Source of the DNA: an uncultured Ruminococcus sp.
GTDB lineage: Bacteria > Bacillota > Clostridia > Oscillospirales > Ruminococcaceae
Reading direction: 5' to 3'
Length of the DNA stretch: 34,664 nucleotides
Assembly: GCA_947566125.1 (NCBI GenBank)
Contig: CANOIR010000022.1
Span: forward strand, 1-34,664
The position numbers and the translations under genes are program-made. Below, piece after piece: positions 24,636-33,776 of the stretch. The stretch's first letter is position 1. Each line of letters begins with the position of its first letter. The notes beneath the pieces are model-generated. The model was not told the origin of the DNA, did not search any database, and was given only the letters and a program-made list of their open reading frames with translations.

Positions 24636-26975
24636 TTATGCTTTTATTAAATATGTTTTTCCTTCTTCTGACATAAATGAAATAACGCTGCCGTCTGTTT
24701 TTGCATTAACTGCTCCATCTGTACAGCTTACGCTGACTGCTTCATTACACCTAACAACACACATTCCGCCATTCTTAGATATAATTTCCGCACTTTTAAG
24801 CTTACTATCTTCCCAATTGATGTTTACCTCAAATCCGCCTCTTGCACAAAGTCCTTTTATGCTGCCGTTTTTCCATGGAGTAGGAAGTGCGGGCAAAAGA
24901 TGCAATTCTCCACAGTGGCTTTGTAAAAGACATGATGCAACTGCCGCCGTACCGCCAAAATTTCCATCTATCTGGAATGGCGGGTGTGAATCAAGCATAT
25001 TAGGATTTGTTGAGCTGGCAAGCAGCTGACGCATATTTTCATATGCCATACCGCCGTCACCAAGTCTTGCCCACATATTCATTATCCACGCTCTGCTCCA
25101 ACCCGTATGACCACCGCCGTGAATAAGCCTTCTTACAAGAGTAGCTCTTGCAGCCTTTGCAAGTGCAGGTGTTTTATTCGGTGAAATATGATTTGATGGA
25201 TGCAGTGCAAACAGTTGTGAAATATGACGATGTCCAACTTCTACTTCATCATAATCAACTGCCCATTCCTGTATCTGGCCGTATTTACCAATTTTAAGCG
25301 GTGGTAGTTTTGCAAGTATATCTTCCAGCTTCTTTGCAAATTCCTCATCTTTTCCAAGTATTTTACTGCTGTCTATTACATCAGTAAAAAGGTTCCTGAT
25401 TATTTCAGTATCCATTGTAGGTCCAATGCAAAGACTGCCGGTTATACCGTTTTCTGTTTTATATGTATTTTCAGGAGAAACAGACGGTCCTGTTACAAGT
25501 TGACCCTGAGAATTTTCCATAAGATATTCTGTAAAGAAAAGTGCTGCTTCTCTCATAGTATCGTATTTTTCAGCTAAAAACTCCTTATCTCCTGTAAATA
25601 GGTAATGTTCATATATGTGCAGGCAAAGCCATGCTGCACCCATAGGCCAAATAGTAGCCGGCATCCAAAGATCCTGAGGTGCAGTATCACCCCATATATC
25701 TGTATTATGATGACATACAAAACCATTGCAGCCATACATTTCCTTTGCAGTCTTTCTGCCCGGTTCACGCATACGCTCTATCAAATCAAAAAGCGGGGTA
25801 TGACATTCAGATAAGTTGCAGACCTCTGCTGGCCAATAATTCATCTGTGTGTTTACATTTATCGTATAACGGCTACCCCAAGCAGGAAGCATATCTTCAT
25901 TCCATATTCCCTGAAGATTCATTGCCTGAGAACCCGGACGGCTGGCGGAAATCATAAGGTACCTGCCATAATTGAAATATAATGCCATAAGCTGTGCATC
26001 CATAATGTCAAGCTTGCATTCTTTATAGTCGCCTTCATCTCCATTTAAGCGATTAAGACGTTCATCAGTAGGAAGTTCACTTCCGCCGTCACTATTATCG
26101 TCAAGGTTGATCTCTACTCTATCAAACAATTCCCTGTAATCACTTATATGACGGTAAACAAGCTCATCGTATGTAGATTCCATGGCAAATTCAGCATCAA
26201 GAACTGCTGAATCTTCATAATTTTCACCATGATAAAAACTTGTACCAACAGACAGTACAAGTGTGACTTCATCTGCATCTTCTGCAATCACTTTTCCGCC
26301 TCTTGTATATGCTTTACCGCCTATTGAAGTAATACCAAGTACAGCAGCGAAAAATATTCCGCCTCTGCCGCCGCTTCCGCCGTCAAATAAAATAGCATTC
26401 TCTTTGCATGGACGACAATCATCGTAAAAATCATATCTTCCATCGATACTTGCACGCAAATTGACCTTGCCGGGTTCACTTGATTTAATATGAACGACCA
26501 TTACGCTATCAGGTTCGGATACAAATACTTCACGTTCATATTCAATTTCATTTGCAGTAAAACTTACTGTTGCAACAGCTGTTTTAAGGTCAAGCATTCT
26601 TTTATACTCACGTGCCTTGCCTTCAAAATCCATTTCAATTGAAAGTGTGCCAAGAGGCATATAATGTCGACTGCTTGGAGTAATGCCCTGCATTTTTTCA
26701 AAAGCTATCTCTTCTGCTTCTGGTATTTTCTCTTCCGAAAGCAGCTGGCGTATTTCTTTAAAGCCTTCAAACGCATCAGGATTATTTCTCTCTCGTTTTC
26801 CACCCGACCACACTGAATCTTCATTCAAGCTGATTTTTTCTAAAGCAGTACCGCCATATACCATACCGCCTATTCTGCCATTTCCAACAGGCAATGCACT
26901 GTTAAAATCATTTGCAGGATGCTTATACCATAATGTTGTCTGTAGATCCATTGTCATATTATTCATATTATTCAT
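24636..26975 (-). CDS. GH95 glycoside hydrolase (alpha-L-fucosidase or alpha-L-galactosidase)
   Basis: 779 residues, full family length, with no signal peptide, so probably cytoplasmic. It begins with the GH95 N-terminal beta domain ([19 protein letters not shown]). The (alpha/alpha)6 barrel carries the catalytic set: the water-activating Asn pair N373 and N375 in [14 protein letters not shown], the acid Glu502 in SVSPEN, and Asp670 in [11 protein letters not shown]. Compared with the Bifidobacterium AfcA fucosidase, the residue two before the first Asn is Thr371 where AfcA has His. From memory, that exchange is linked to L-galactosidase activity, so the sugar specificity is open. It is the first gene of a two-gene operon with the GH26 lipoprotein. 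ATG is preceded by AGGAGG. Confidence 0.92.
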   Translation of the reverse strand: MNNMNNMTMDLQTTLWYKHPANDFNSALPVGNGRIGGMVYGGTALEKISLNEDSVWSGGKRERNNPDAFEGFKEIRQLLSEEKIPEAEEIAFEKMQGITPSSRHYMPLGTLSIEMDFEGKAREYKRMLDLKTAVATVSFTANEIEYEREVFVSEPDSVMVVHIKSSEPGKVNLRASIDGRYDFYDDCRPCKENAILFDGGSGGRGGIFFAAVLGITSIGGKAYTRGGKVIAEDADEVTLVLSVGTSFYHGENYEDSAVLDAEFAMESTYDELVYRHISDYRELFDRVEINLDDNSDGGSELPTDERLNRLNGDEGDYKECKLDIMDAQLMALYFNYGRYLMISASRPGSQAMNLQGIWNEDMLPAWGSRYTINVNTQMNYWPAEVCNLSECHTPLFDLIERMREPGRKTAKEMYGCNGFVCHHNTDIWGDTAPQDLWMPATIWPMGAAWLCLHIYEHYLFTGDKEFLAEKYDTMREAALFFTEYLMENSQGQLVTGPSVSPENTYKTENGITGSLCIGPTMDTEIIRNLFTDVIDSSKILGKDEEFAKKLEDILAKLPPLKIGKYGQIQEWAVDYDEVEVGHRHISQLFALHPSNHISPNKTPALAKAARATLVRRLIHGGGHTGWSRAWIMNMWARLGDGGMAYENMRQLLASSTNPNMLDSHPPFQIDGNFGGTAAVASCLLQSHCGELHLLPALPTPWKNGSIKGLCARGGFEVNINWEDSKLKSAEIISKNGGMCVVRCNEAVSVSCTDGAVNAKTDGSVISFMSEEGKTYLIKA

Positions 26976-27019
26976 AAAGACCTCCTATTTTATATCTTTA
27001 TATGGAGATTTTTCTTTTC

Positions 27020-27048
27020 ATTATATCATACTCTTTTTTTAAAATCAA
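27020..27048 (-). promoter_or_regulatory. Promoter of the GH95-GH26 operon
   Basis: Minus-strand TTGATT (27048-27043), 17-bp spacer, TATAAT (27025-27020). The -35 box overlaps the stop codon of the small ORF at 27045-27242. Confidence 0.7.
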
Positions 27049-27242
27049 TCTTTATTGTCAATTCTCTGTATTTTAGCCAAAATCACAGACATTGCGGCTC
27101 TTTTTTTTCGTATTTCGTATGATTCATCCCCTTGTTCCTTAAGTTTTCTGCACTCATATATTACACCGGCTCTCTCTTTTGTAAATATTTCCTGACTCAA
27201 AGTTAAAAGAAGTTTTAAATTTATAGGCGTTTTCTCTATCAT
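27045..27242 (-). CDS. Small charged protein of unknown function (65 residues)
   Basis: I do not recognise this protein. It is predicted mostly helical, rich in Lys, Arg and Glu (ECRKLKEQGDESYEIRKKRA), with no membrane segment or signal. A plausible promoter, TTGTAC-N18-TATAAA, lies at 27314-27285 on the minus strand, divergent from the acn promoter. The ribosome site is weak. It ends where the GH95 promoter begins. It could be a small regulator or a spurious frame; the composition and the promoter favour a real gene. Confidence 0.42.
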   Translation of the reverse strand: MIEKTPINLKLLLTLSQEIFTKERAGVIYECRKLKEQGDESYEIRKKRAAMSVILAKIQRIDNKD

Positions 27243-27321
27243 AAAAGCTCACACATTCTTTCTGCAAATAACCTGCAAGTTCAGTTTATAATATATTTTT
27301 TTATTTTAGTACAATGAATCT

Positions 27322-27339
27322 TTGTGAATTTCTTGACAA
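27322..27339 (+). promoter_or_regulatory. Rex-like operator overlapping the acn promoter
   Basis: TTGTGAATTTCTTGACAA fits the Rex site pattern TTGTGAA-N4-TTCACAA with one mismatch (TTGACAA in the right arm). It covers the -35 box of the acn promoter, so binding would block RNA polymerase. The rex gene is the last gene of the same operon. The assignment rests on the known Rex consensus and on this context. Confidence 0.68.
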
Positions 27340-27361
27340 ACTCGCTCGTAATTGATACAAT
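27333..27361 (+). promoter_or_regulatory. Promoter of the acn-icd-rex operon
   Basis: TTGACA (27333-27338), 17-bp spacer, TACAAT (27356-27361). The expected transcript start near 27368 leaves a leader of about 55 nt. Confidence 0.82.
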
Positions 27362-27421
27362 AATATATATGTGAAATAATACGCATATATCAAAATGTTA
27401 AATACGAAAGGAATGGTGGAC

Positions 27422-29359
27422 ATGGGTCTTACCCTGACAGAAAAAATCTTGAGTGCACATCTTGTTGAAGGTGAAATGATCAAGGGCGAAGAAATCGGTA
27501 TTCGCATTGATCAAACTCTTACACAAGACGCAACTGGTACAATGGCATATCTCGAATTCGAGGCAATGGGCGTTCCTCGTGTCAAAACAGAAAGAAGTGT
27601 GGCTTATATAGACCACAATACACTTCAGAGCGGCTTTGAAAATGCTGACGATCATAGATTTATAGGCAGTGTTGCAAAAAAACATGGTATCTATTTTTCT
27701 CGTCCGGGCAATGGTATTTGCCATCAGGTACACCTTGAGCGTTTCGGTGTTCCGGGCAAAACTCTCATTGGCTCCGATAGCCATACTCCAACCGGCGGCG
27801 GTATCGGTATGATAGCTATGGGTGCAGGCGGACTTGATGTTGCTGTTGCTATGGGCGGCGGTACATATTACATCACCTGCCCAAAAGTTGTAAAGGTTGA
27901 ACTTACTGGCAAGCTTTCTCCATGGGTTGCTGCTAAGGACGTTATTCTTGAAGTTCTGAAAAGACTTTCCGTTAAGGGCGGCGTTGGCAAAGTTATTGAA
28001 TACTGCGGCGAAGGTGTAAAAACCCTTTCTGTTCCAGAAAGAGCTACTATCACAAACATGGGTGCCGAGCTGGGTGCAACCACATCTATTTTCCCATCTG
28101 ATGAAGTTACAAAGCAGTTCCTTGAAGCACAGGGCAGAGGCGATGTTTGGTCTGCTCAGGCTGCTGATCCGGACGCTGTTTATGATGAAGTTGTTGAAAT
28201 AAATCTTAGTGAACTTGTACCTCTTGCTGCTTGTCCACATTCTCCAGATAATGTAAAGTCTGTTGAGGAAATCGGCAAACTCAAGGTAGATCAGGTTTGT
28301 ATCGGTTCTTGTACAAACTCTTCTCTCCTTGATATGATGAAGGTTGCTCATATTCTAAAGGGCAAGACTGTAAATCCTGATGTTTCTCTGGCTATTGCTC
28401 CGGGTTCAAAACAGGTTCTTAATATGATGGCTGATATGGGTCTTTTGAGCATTATGATAGATGCAGGTGCAAGAATACTTGAAAGTGCTTGTGGTCCATG
28501 TATCGGTATGGGACAGGCTCCAAATTCCAGCGGTATTTCCCTTAGAACATTCAACAGAAACTTCCTTGGACGTTCTGGAACAAAAGACGGTCAAATTTAT
28601 CTGGTATCTCCAGAGCTGGCTGCATATTCTGCTATTACAGGTTATCTCAGCGATCCAAGAGAACTTGGTGAAATGCCTGAATTCGTACTTCCTGAAAAGT
28701 TTAAGGTTAATGATAATATGATCGTTCTTCCGGCTGCTGAAGAAGACATGGATAAGGTTGAGATCCTCCGTGGACCAAACATCAAGCCTTTCCCTGAAAC
28801 AGCTCCGCTTGAAGATACTATAACAGCTGGCTGCTCACTTAAGGTTGGTGACAATATCACTACTGACCATATTATGCCAGCTGGTGCTAAAATTCTTCCA
28901 CTGCGTTCAAATATCCCTGCTATTTCTCAGCACTGCTTTACTGTATGTGACGAGAATTTCCCATCAAGAGCTAAGGAAATGGGCAAAAGCATTATCGTAG
29001 GCGGCTCTAACTATGGTCAGGGTTCATCAAGAGAACACGCTGCACTTGCACCGCTCTATCTTGGTGTTAAGGCTGTTCTTGTTAAGAGCTTTGCAAGAAT
29101 CCACCGTGCTAACCTTGTAAATGCAGGTATTCTGCCGCTTACATTTGTAAATGAAGCAGATTATGACAAAATCAAAGAAGGCGACACACTGGAACTGCTT
29201 GATGTTCGTGAGAAGATCTCAAACGGTGAAACTACTCTTACACTTACAAATAAAACAACTAACGTAGATATTCCTGTACTTTGCGAACTGACAGGAAGAG
29301 CAAAGGATATTATCCTTGCCGGCGGTTTGCTTGATTACACAAGAGAAAACTTGAAGTAA
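27422..29359 (+). CDS. acnA: Aconitate hydratase, Aquifex-type
   Basis: Converts citrate to isocitrate in the oxidative branch of the citric acid cycle. The 645-residue product has the domain order of the short (about 640-residue) putative aconitase family rather than the 900-residue AcnA or AcnB. The [4Fe-4S] ligands are Cys297 in IGSCTNS and Cys357/Cys360 in ACGPCIGMG. Substrate-binding blocks include GSDSHTPTGGGIGM, and the swivel domain holds GGSNYGQGSSREHAA. ATG 27422 is chosen because AAAGGA is 9 nt upstream; the longer frame from 27395 has no ribosome site. It is the first gene of an operon ending in rex and is probably repressed by Rex. Confidence 0.95.
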   Translation: MGLTLTEKILSAHLVEGEMIKGEEIGIRIDQTLTQDATGTMAYLEFEAMGVPRVKTERSVAYIDHNTLQSGFENADDHRFIGSVAKKHGIYFSRPGNGICHQVHLERFGVPGKTLIGSDSHTPTGGGIGMIAMGAGGLDVAVAMGGGTYYITCPKVVKVELTGKLSPWVAAKDVILEVLKRLSVKGGVGKVIEYCGEGVKTLSVPERATITNMGAELGATTSIFPSDEVTKQFLEAQGRGDVWSAQAADPDAVYDEVVEINLSELVPLAACPHSPDNVKSVEEIGKLKVDQVCIGSCTNSSLLDMMKVAHILKGKTVNPDVSLAIAPGSKQVLNMMADMGLLSIMIDAGARILESACGPCIGMGQAPNSSGISLRTFNRNFLGRSGTKDGQIYLVSPELAAYSAITGYLSDPRELGEMPEFVLPEKFKVNDNMIVLPAAEEDMDKVEILRGPNIKPFPETAPLEDTITAGCSLKVGDNITTDHIMPAGAKILPLRSNIPAISQHCFTVCDENFPSRAKEMGKSIIVGGSNYGQGSSREHAALAPLYLGVKAVLVKSFARIHRANLVNAGILPLTFVNEADYDKIKEGDTLELLDVREKISNGETTLTLTNKTTNVDIPVLCELTGRAKDIILAGGLLDYTRENLK

Positions 29360-29374
29360 TAGGGAGCAAATACA

Positions 29375-29602
29375 ATGGACTTTCTTATGACAAATGTAAG
29401 ACGATACATTCGTGTACGTTCATGGCATGATATTGTGCTTGTTATTGCACTTATAGGCGTATATATACTGATGGATTTTGTTCTGAAAAAATTATTCCCA
29501 AAGTTATCGCCAAAAACTGTTGATATTATCAGCGGTATTACTGTTATCGTAGTGGGTGTTGTGGGATATATTTTGATTACGCCATTTACACAGGAACAAT
29601 GA
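29375..29602 (+). CDS. Small membrane protein of unknown function (75 residues)
   Basis: Not recognised. It has two predicted membrane helices (about residues 20-40, IVLVIALIGVYILMDFVL, and 49-69, VDIISGITVIVVGVVGYILI) joined by a basic loop KKLFPKLSPK, and a basic N-terminus (VRRYIRVRSWHD). It starts 15 bp after acn with a GGGAG site, and its stop overlaps the next small gene as ATGA. Position in the aconitase-isocitrate dehydrogenase operon suggests co-expression with central metabolism, perhaps as a small membrane partner; nothing in the sequence proves a role. Confidence 0.75.
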   Translation: MDFLMTNVRRYIRVRSWHDIVLVIALIGVYILMDFVLKKLFPKLSPKTVDIISGITVIVVGVVGYILITPFTQEQ

Positions 29603-29742
29603 AATCAATAATTGAACCTAAAAATAAAAAGCATCATAAAAAGAAGCATCGTAAAAGTAAACATAGATTTTTTTCAGGAAGTGATTTTATTTCAGCATTG
29701 ATTGAATTTATGGTAGAAGCTCTTTTTGAGCTTCTTGACTAA
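29599..29742 (+). CDS. 47-residue His/Lys-rich small protein
   Basis: Short gene whose ATG overlaps the preceding stop (ATGA). Residues 8-23 are almost all basic (KNKKHHKKKHRKSKHR). The C-terminal half is an acidic, hydrophobic amphipathic helix (SALIEFMVEALFELLD). No family is recognised. The overlap with the 75-residue membrane protein suggests translational coupling and a joint function. The His-rich stretch could bind metal or nucleic acid, and the helix could rest on the membrane; both are guesses. There is no Shine-Dalgarno site of its own, as expected for a coupled gene. Confidence 0.6.
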   Translation: MKSIIEPKNKKHHKKKHRKSKHRFFSGSDFISALIEFMVEALFELLD

Positions 29743-29785
29743 CTCATTCCTGCAAAAAACAAAAAACTGATCAGGATAAAGCTTT

Positions 29786-30571
29786 ATGATAAACAACAAA
29801 CTTTCTTTCAATCGCAACCAGCTGAAATACTTAGTTATTGCGGCTATGCTCATTGATCATATTGCATGGGCTTTTGTACCTATAGATTCCATACTCGGAC
29901 AGGTCATGCACTTCATCGGACGGCTTACAGGTCCTACTATGGCATACTTTGTCGCTGAGGGCTATTATTACACCAGAAACGTAAAAAAATATGCACTTCG
30001 CTTGGGAATATTTGCTCTGCTGTCATGGGTGCCGTTTGTATACTTTGAACACGGACGGCTGCCCATCTATATGGTATCTGAAACAGTAGGTGCAGACCAT
30101 CAAATAATAAATTCATGGCATTTTACGCCTCAATTTGGTGTAATATATACTCTTTTACTAAGTCTACTTGCAATATGGCTTTGGGACAAGAGCAAATATT
30201 CAAAAGCAGTAAAGATACTTGGAATAATAGGCATTTGCATATTGTCATTATTCGGTGACTGGATCTTTTTCGATGTTTTATGGTGCTTGTTCTTCTTTAT
30301 ATACCGCAATAATACTCATTCAAAGTGGACTGCCTTTTTCTGTGTGGGAATTTCTTTCTGCATATTCCAGATATGTATGTTAGGCTGGATAAAAAGTATT
30401 TGGGCGTTTGGAATTTTCATGGTTCCATTCATGCTTCACTTTTTCTACAACGGCAAAGGCGGCAGCAAAAAAGCTTTTCATAAGTGGTTCTTTTATATTT
30501 TCTACCCTCTGCATCTAATCGTACTTGGTATTCTTAAATGGGATATACTTATGTACGGTGTATGCTGCTGA
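29786..30571 (+). CDS. TraX family membrane protein
   Basis: 261 residues with about seven membrane helices. Family landmarks are the N-terminal QLKYLVIAAMLIDHIAWAF with its DH pair, GRLTGPTMAYFVAEGYYYTRN, and the late HKWFFYIFYPLHLIVLG. TraX was named for the pilin acetylase of the F plasmid; chromosomal Firmicutes members are common and of unknown substrate. The start follows AGGA. It sits between the two small genes and icd in the same direction (43- and 39-bp gaps), with no terminator, so it seems to belong to the Rex-linked operon, an odd place for such a protein. Confidence 0.85.
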   Translation: MINNKLSFNRNQLKYLVIAAMLIDHIAWAFVPIDSILGQVMHFIGRLTGPTMAYFVAEGYYYTRNVKKYALRLGIFALLSWVPFVYFEHGRLPIYMVSETVGADHQIINSWHFTPQFGVIYTLLLSLLAIWLWDKSKYSKAVKILGIIGICILSLFGDWIFFDVLWCLFFFIYRNNTHSKWTAFFCVGISFCIFQICMLGWIKSIWAFGIFMVPFMLHFFYNGKGGSKKAFHKWFFYIFYPLHLIVLGILKWDILMYGVCC

Positions 30572-30610
30572 CGTATAAATAACTAAATTAAAATCAAGGA
30601 GAGATAAACA

Positions 30611-31825
30611 ATGTCTAAAATTCAGATGACAACGCCGCTCGTTGAAATGGACGGCGACGAAATGACAAGAGTTCTGTGGCAGTGGATAAAGGATATTCTG
30701 CTGACACCTTATGTTGACCTTAAAACAGAATACTATGACCTTGGACTTCCTTATCGTGAGGAAACTAAGGATCAGGTAACTGTAGACAGTGCAGAGGCTA
30801 CCAAAAAATACGGCGTAGCTGTAAAGTGTGCAACTATTACACCCAACGCTGCAAGAATGCCTGAATACAACCTTTCTCAGATGTGGAAAAGCCCTAACGG
30901 TACTATCCGTGCTATTCTTGACGGTACAGTATTCCGTACACCTATTCTGGTAAAGGGAATTGAACCATATATCCCTACATGGACAAAGCCTATTACTATC
31001 GCTCGTCATGCTTATGGTGATGTTTACAAGAATACTGAAATGAAAGTACAGCAGGGCAGCAAGGCTGAACTCGTTATGACTGACGCTGAAGGCAATGAAA
31101 CACGTCAGCTTATATTTGATTTCAAGGATACAGACGGTATCATTCAGGGCCTGCACAACAAGAATAATTCCATTGCAGGCTTTGCAAGAGCTTGCTTTAA
31201 CTATGGTCTTGACCTGAAACAAGACGTATGGTTCGCTACAAAGGATACTATCTCAAAGCAGTATGACCATACTTTCAAAGACATTTTCCAGGAAATATAT
31301 GATGCTGAATATAAAGAAAAGTTTGAAGCTGCCGGCATTGAATATTTCTATACTCTTATTGACGATGCTGTTGCTCGTGTTATCCGTTCAAACGGCGGTT
31401 ATATTTGGGCTTGTAAGAACTACGACGGTGACGTAATGTCTGACATGGTTTCAACAGCTTACGGCAGTCTTGCTATGATGACTTCTGTTCTGGTTTCTCC
31501 AGACGGTATTTATGAATACGAAGCTGCTCACGGTACAGTTCAGCGTCACTATTACAAGTATCAGAAGGGTGAAGAAACTTCCACAAACTCTGTTGCTACT
31601 ATCTTTGCATGGAGCGGTGCCTTGCGTAAGCGTGGAGAACTCGACAACCTTCCTGAACTTATGGCATTTGCTGACAAACTGGAAAAAGCTACTATCAATA
31701 CTATTGAAGACGGCATTATGACAGGTGATCTTTATATGATCTCTAAGCTTGAAAATAAGAAGAAGGTAAATTCAAAGGAATTCTTGGAAGCTATCAATGA
31801 AAGACTTTCAGCAATGATGAAGTAA
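30611..31825 (+). CDS. icd: NADP-dependent isocitrate dehydrogenase, eukaryote-like type
   Basis: Oxidises isocitrate to 2-oxoglutarate with NADP. The 404-residue protein is of the type II (eukaryotic-like) class. Landmarks are [13 protein letters not shown], the substrate loop [16 protein letters not shown], the metal-binding [13 protein letters not shown], and [14 protein letters not shown]. The Arg-His after TVQ corresponds to the NADP 2'-phosphate contacts of the mammalian enzyme, so NADP specificity is expected. It has a good AAGGAGAG site. Together with acn it makes the citrate-to-2-oxoglutarate branch; citrate synthase is not in the window. It lies 16 bp upstream of rex. Confidence 0.97.
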   Translation: MSKIQMTTPLVEMDGDEMTRVLWQWIKDILLTPYVDLKTEYYDLGLPYREETKDQVTVDSAEATKKYGVAVKCATITPNAARMPEYNLSQMWKSPNGTIRAILDGTVFRTPILVKGIEPYIPTWTKPITIARHAYGDVYKNTEMKVQQGSKAELVMTDAEGNETRQLIFDFKDTDGIIQGLHNKNNSIAGFARACFNYGLDLKQDVWFATKDTISKQYDHTFKDIFQEIYDAEYKEKFEAAGIEYFYTLIDDAVARVIRSNGGYIWACKNYDGDVMSDMVSTAYGSLAMMTSVLVSPDGIYEYEAAHGTVQRHYYKYQKGEETSTNSVATIFAWSGALRKRGELDNLPELMAFADKLEKATINTIEDGIMTGDLYMISKLENKKKVNSKEFLEAINERLSAMMK

Positions 31826-31841
31826 AAATCGGTATAAAATT

Positions 31842-32477
31842 ATGCAAAAGACTTCTATATCCGAATCAGTCATAAGACGGCTGCCACGATATTATCGTTT
31901 TCTTTCAGCACTTGAACGCATCGGGCAGGAACGTATATCTTCAAAAGAGCTTGCAAGCCAGCTTGGACTTACAGCGTCACAAATTCGTCAAGACCTAAAC
32001 TGTTTTGGAGAATTTGGTCAGCAAGGCTATGGTTATAATATTTCTGCTTTGCGAAAACAACTGAAGATCATAATCGGGCTTGAAAAAAAGCGTTCCGCAA
32101 TTATAGTTGGGGCAGGAAACTTAGGAAAAGTTATAGCGGCGAATATTGATTTTGAATCATTTGGATTTTGTCTTTCCGGAATCTTTGATATTGATCATGA
32201 AATATGCGGAAAAGAAATCGCAGGATTTACCGTCAAGCATATGTCAGAGCTTTTATCATTCTGTCAAAGGGAAAAACCCTTTGTAGCAGTACTTTGTATT
32301 CCTCAGGAAGCCGCCCAGGAAACAGCCGACACTCTTATTGCTCTTGGTATAAAAGGCTTTTGGAATTTTAGTCACTGCGATTTAAATGCTGACCCTGAAA
32401 TCACCCAAGTGGAAAACGTACATTTGGGCGACAGTCTTATGATGCTGTCTTATAGAGTAACTAAAAACAATAAATAA
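31842..32477 (+). CDS. rex: Redox-sensing transcriptional repressor Rex
   Basis: 211 residues. N-terminal winged-helix DNA-binding domain (residues 1-75): ISESVIRRLPRYYRFLSAL, with recognition region ASQLGLTASQIRQDLNCFGEFGQQGYGY. A Rossmann domain follows, with the NADH-binding VGAGNLGK and the C-terminal domain-swap helix ending SYRVTKNNK. Rex leaves DNA when NADH is high relative to NAD+. It is the last gene of the acn operon, and the operon promoter carries a Rex-like site, predicting autoregulation. The ribosome site is weak, so coupling to icd (16-bp gap) is likely. Terminated by the hairpin at 32482. Confidence 0.95.
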   Translation: MQKTSISESVIRRLPRYYRFLSALERIGQERISSKELASQLGLTASQIRQDLNCFGEFGQQGYGYNISALRKQLKIIIGLEKKRSAIIVGAGNLGKVIAANIDFESFGFCLSGIFDIDHEICGKEIAGFTVKHMSELLSFCQREKPFVAVLCIPQEAAQETADTLIALGIKGFWNFSHCDLNADPEITQVENVHLGDSLMMLSYRVTKNNK

Positions 32478-32481
32478 TCAT

Positions 32482-32520
32482 TATCCTGTTTCTGTTATAA
32501 AGATGGAAACAGGATATTTT
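32482..32520 (+). terminator. Terminator after rex
   Basis: TATCCTGTTTC (32482-32492) pairs with GAAACAGGATA (32506-32516), followed by TTTTAT. The T-run is modest and ispD starts 18 bp later, so some read-through into ispD is likely; no separate ispD promoter was found. Confidence 0.7.
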
Positions 32521-32533
32521 ATAGGAGGAAAAT

Positions 32534-33241
32534 ATGCAGGATACATCAGCTATAATTGTATGTGCCGGCAATGCATCCCGTATGCAGGGTCTTAATAAAA
32601 TTTTACTTCCGCTTGGAAAAACAACAGTTGCAGGCTGTGCTATGACCGCATTCCAGCAATGCGAAAGAGTGACAGAAATAATAGTAGTCGCACGTCCATG
32701 CGACCATGAAGCTCTAAGAAAAACAGCAGAAGATGCAAATATAACAAAGCTTAAAATTATAACAGAAGGCGGAAACACTCGTCAAGAAAGCGTTATAAAA
32801 GGTCTTGATCAAGTTTCAGAAGAAACAAAACTCATAGCTATACATGATGGTGCAAGACCTCTTGTTAAACCTATACATATTGAAAAAGTAATAAAAGATG
32901 CTCAGGTATTTGGCGGTGCAACGCTCGGCGTTCCTGTAAAAGATACTATAAAAATAGTAAATGACAGCCTTATTACAGATACGCCTTACAGACCAAGTCT
33001 TTATATAACTCAAACGCCACAGGTCTTTAAAAAAAGCGTTTATTTCAAAGCTGTTCAATTTGCGATAGACCATGAACTTGACTTTACAGATGACTGCCAG
33101 CTTGCTGAAGCGATCGGATGCAAAGTATATATGACAACCGGAGATTATACCAATATAAAAATAACCACACCCGAAGATATTGAATTAGCAGATCTTCTGC
33201 TTAAAATAATGGAGGATGAAAAAGATGAACCTGCCATATAG
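32534..33241 (+). CDS. ispD: 2-C-methyl-D-erythritol 4-phosphate cytidylyltransferase
   Basis: Third step of the MEP isoprenoid pathway: couples CTP to MEP. The 235-residue length is typical. Nucleotide-binding start [22 protein letters not shown] (a variant of the usual GxGxRM loop, with Lys kept), then [24 protein letters not shown] and QTPQVFKK, all family signatures. It has an AGGAGG site. The stop lies inside the ispF coding region (17-bp overlap), so the two enzymes are translationally coupled, although not fused as in some bacteria. Confidence 0.96.
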   Translation: MQDTSAIIVCAGNASRMQGLNKILLPLGKTTVAGCAMTAFQQCERVTEIIVVARPCDHEALRKTAEDANITKLKIITEGGNTRQESVIKGLDQVSEETKLIAIHDGARPLVKPIHIEKVIKDAQVFGGATLGVPVKDTIKIVNDSLITDTPYRPSLYITQTPQVFKKSVYFKAVQFAIDHELDFTDDCQLAEAIGCKVYMTTGDYTNIKITTPEDIELADLLLKIMEDEKDEPAI

Positions 33242-33710
33242 AATAGGTCATGGATACGACGTTCACAGACTCACTGAAAATAGAAAGCTCATATTAGGCG
33301 GCGTAGAAATTCCATATGAAAAAGGTCTGCTTGGACATTCAGACGCTGATGTACTGCTGCACGCAATATCAGATGCATTGCTTGGTGCTTCTGCTCTTGG
33401 CGATATAGGTAAACATTTTCCGGATACTGACCCAAAATACGCAGGTGCAGACAGCCTAAAACTTTTAGCCAATGTTAATTCCCTTGTAAATAAAAAAGGA
33501 TATGATGTTGGAAATATAGATGCCACTATTCTTTGTCAAGCACCAAAACTTGCACCGCATATTCTATCTATGCGTGAAAATATTGCAAAAACTCTGGAGA
33601 TTGACATTGACTGCGTAAGTGTTAAGGCAACTACAGAAGAAAAGCTTGGATTCACCGGTTCGGGAGAAGGAATCGCTGCACACTGTATAGCAATGCTTAT
33701 TTTAAAATAA
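33225..33710 (+). CDS. ispF: 2-C-methyl-D-erythritol 2,4-cyclodiphosphate synthase
   Basis: Cyclises CDP-ME 2-phosphate in the MEP pathway. About 161 residues. The zinc site is visible in GYDVHRL and in the His of DADVLLHAI. The signatures [28 protein letters not shown] and [18 protein letters not shown] are intact. ATG 33216 follows GGAGG with no spacing, while ATG 33225 is 9 nt away and is preferred. IspE, the intermediate enzyme, is not in the window. Ends at a very strong terminator. Confidence 0.97.
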   Translation: MNLPYRIGHGYDVHRLTENRKLILGGVEIPYEKGLLGHSDADVLLHAISDALLGASALGDIGKHFPDTDPKYAGADSLKLLANVNSLVNKKGYDVGNIDATILCQAPKLAPHILSMRENIAKTLEIDIDCVSVKATTEEKLGFTGSGEGIAAHCIAMLILK

Positions 33711-33734
33711 ACTTATAAAAAATAATTATTATGT

Positions 33735-33775
33735 AAAAAGCTGCTGCAAAGTTTTACTTTGCAGCAGCTTTTTTT
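33735..33775. terminator. Bidirectional terminator after ispF
   Basis: 17-bp perfect stem AAAAAGCTGCTGCAAAG / CTTTGCAGCAGCTTTTT with a 5-nt loop, with T-runs on both strands. It serves ispF and the convergent gene ending at 33777. Confidence 0.93.
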
Positions 33776-33776
33776 A

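Noticed and set aside
27398..28351. 317-codon open frame on the minus strand
   Set aside because: Antisense to aconitase, Cys/Asn/Phe-rich with no recognisable fold; the plus frame has full aconitase signatures.
30515..31222. 235-codon open frame on the minus strand
   Set aside because: Antisense to icd and the TraX gene; composition is that of a shadow frame.
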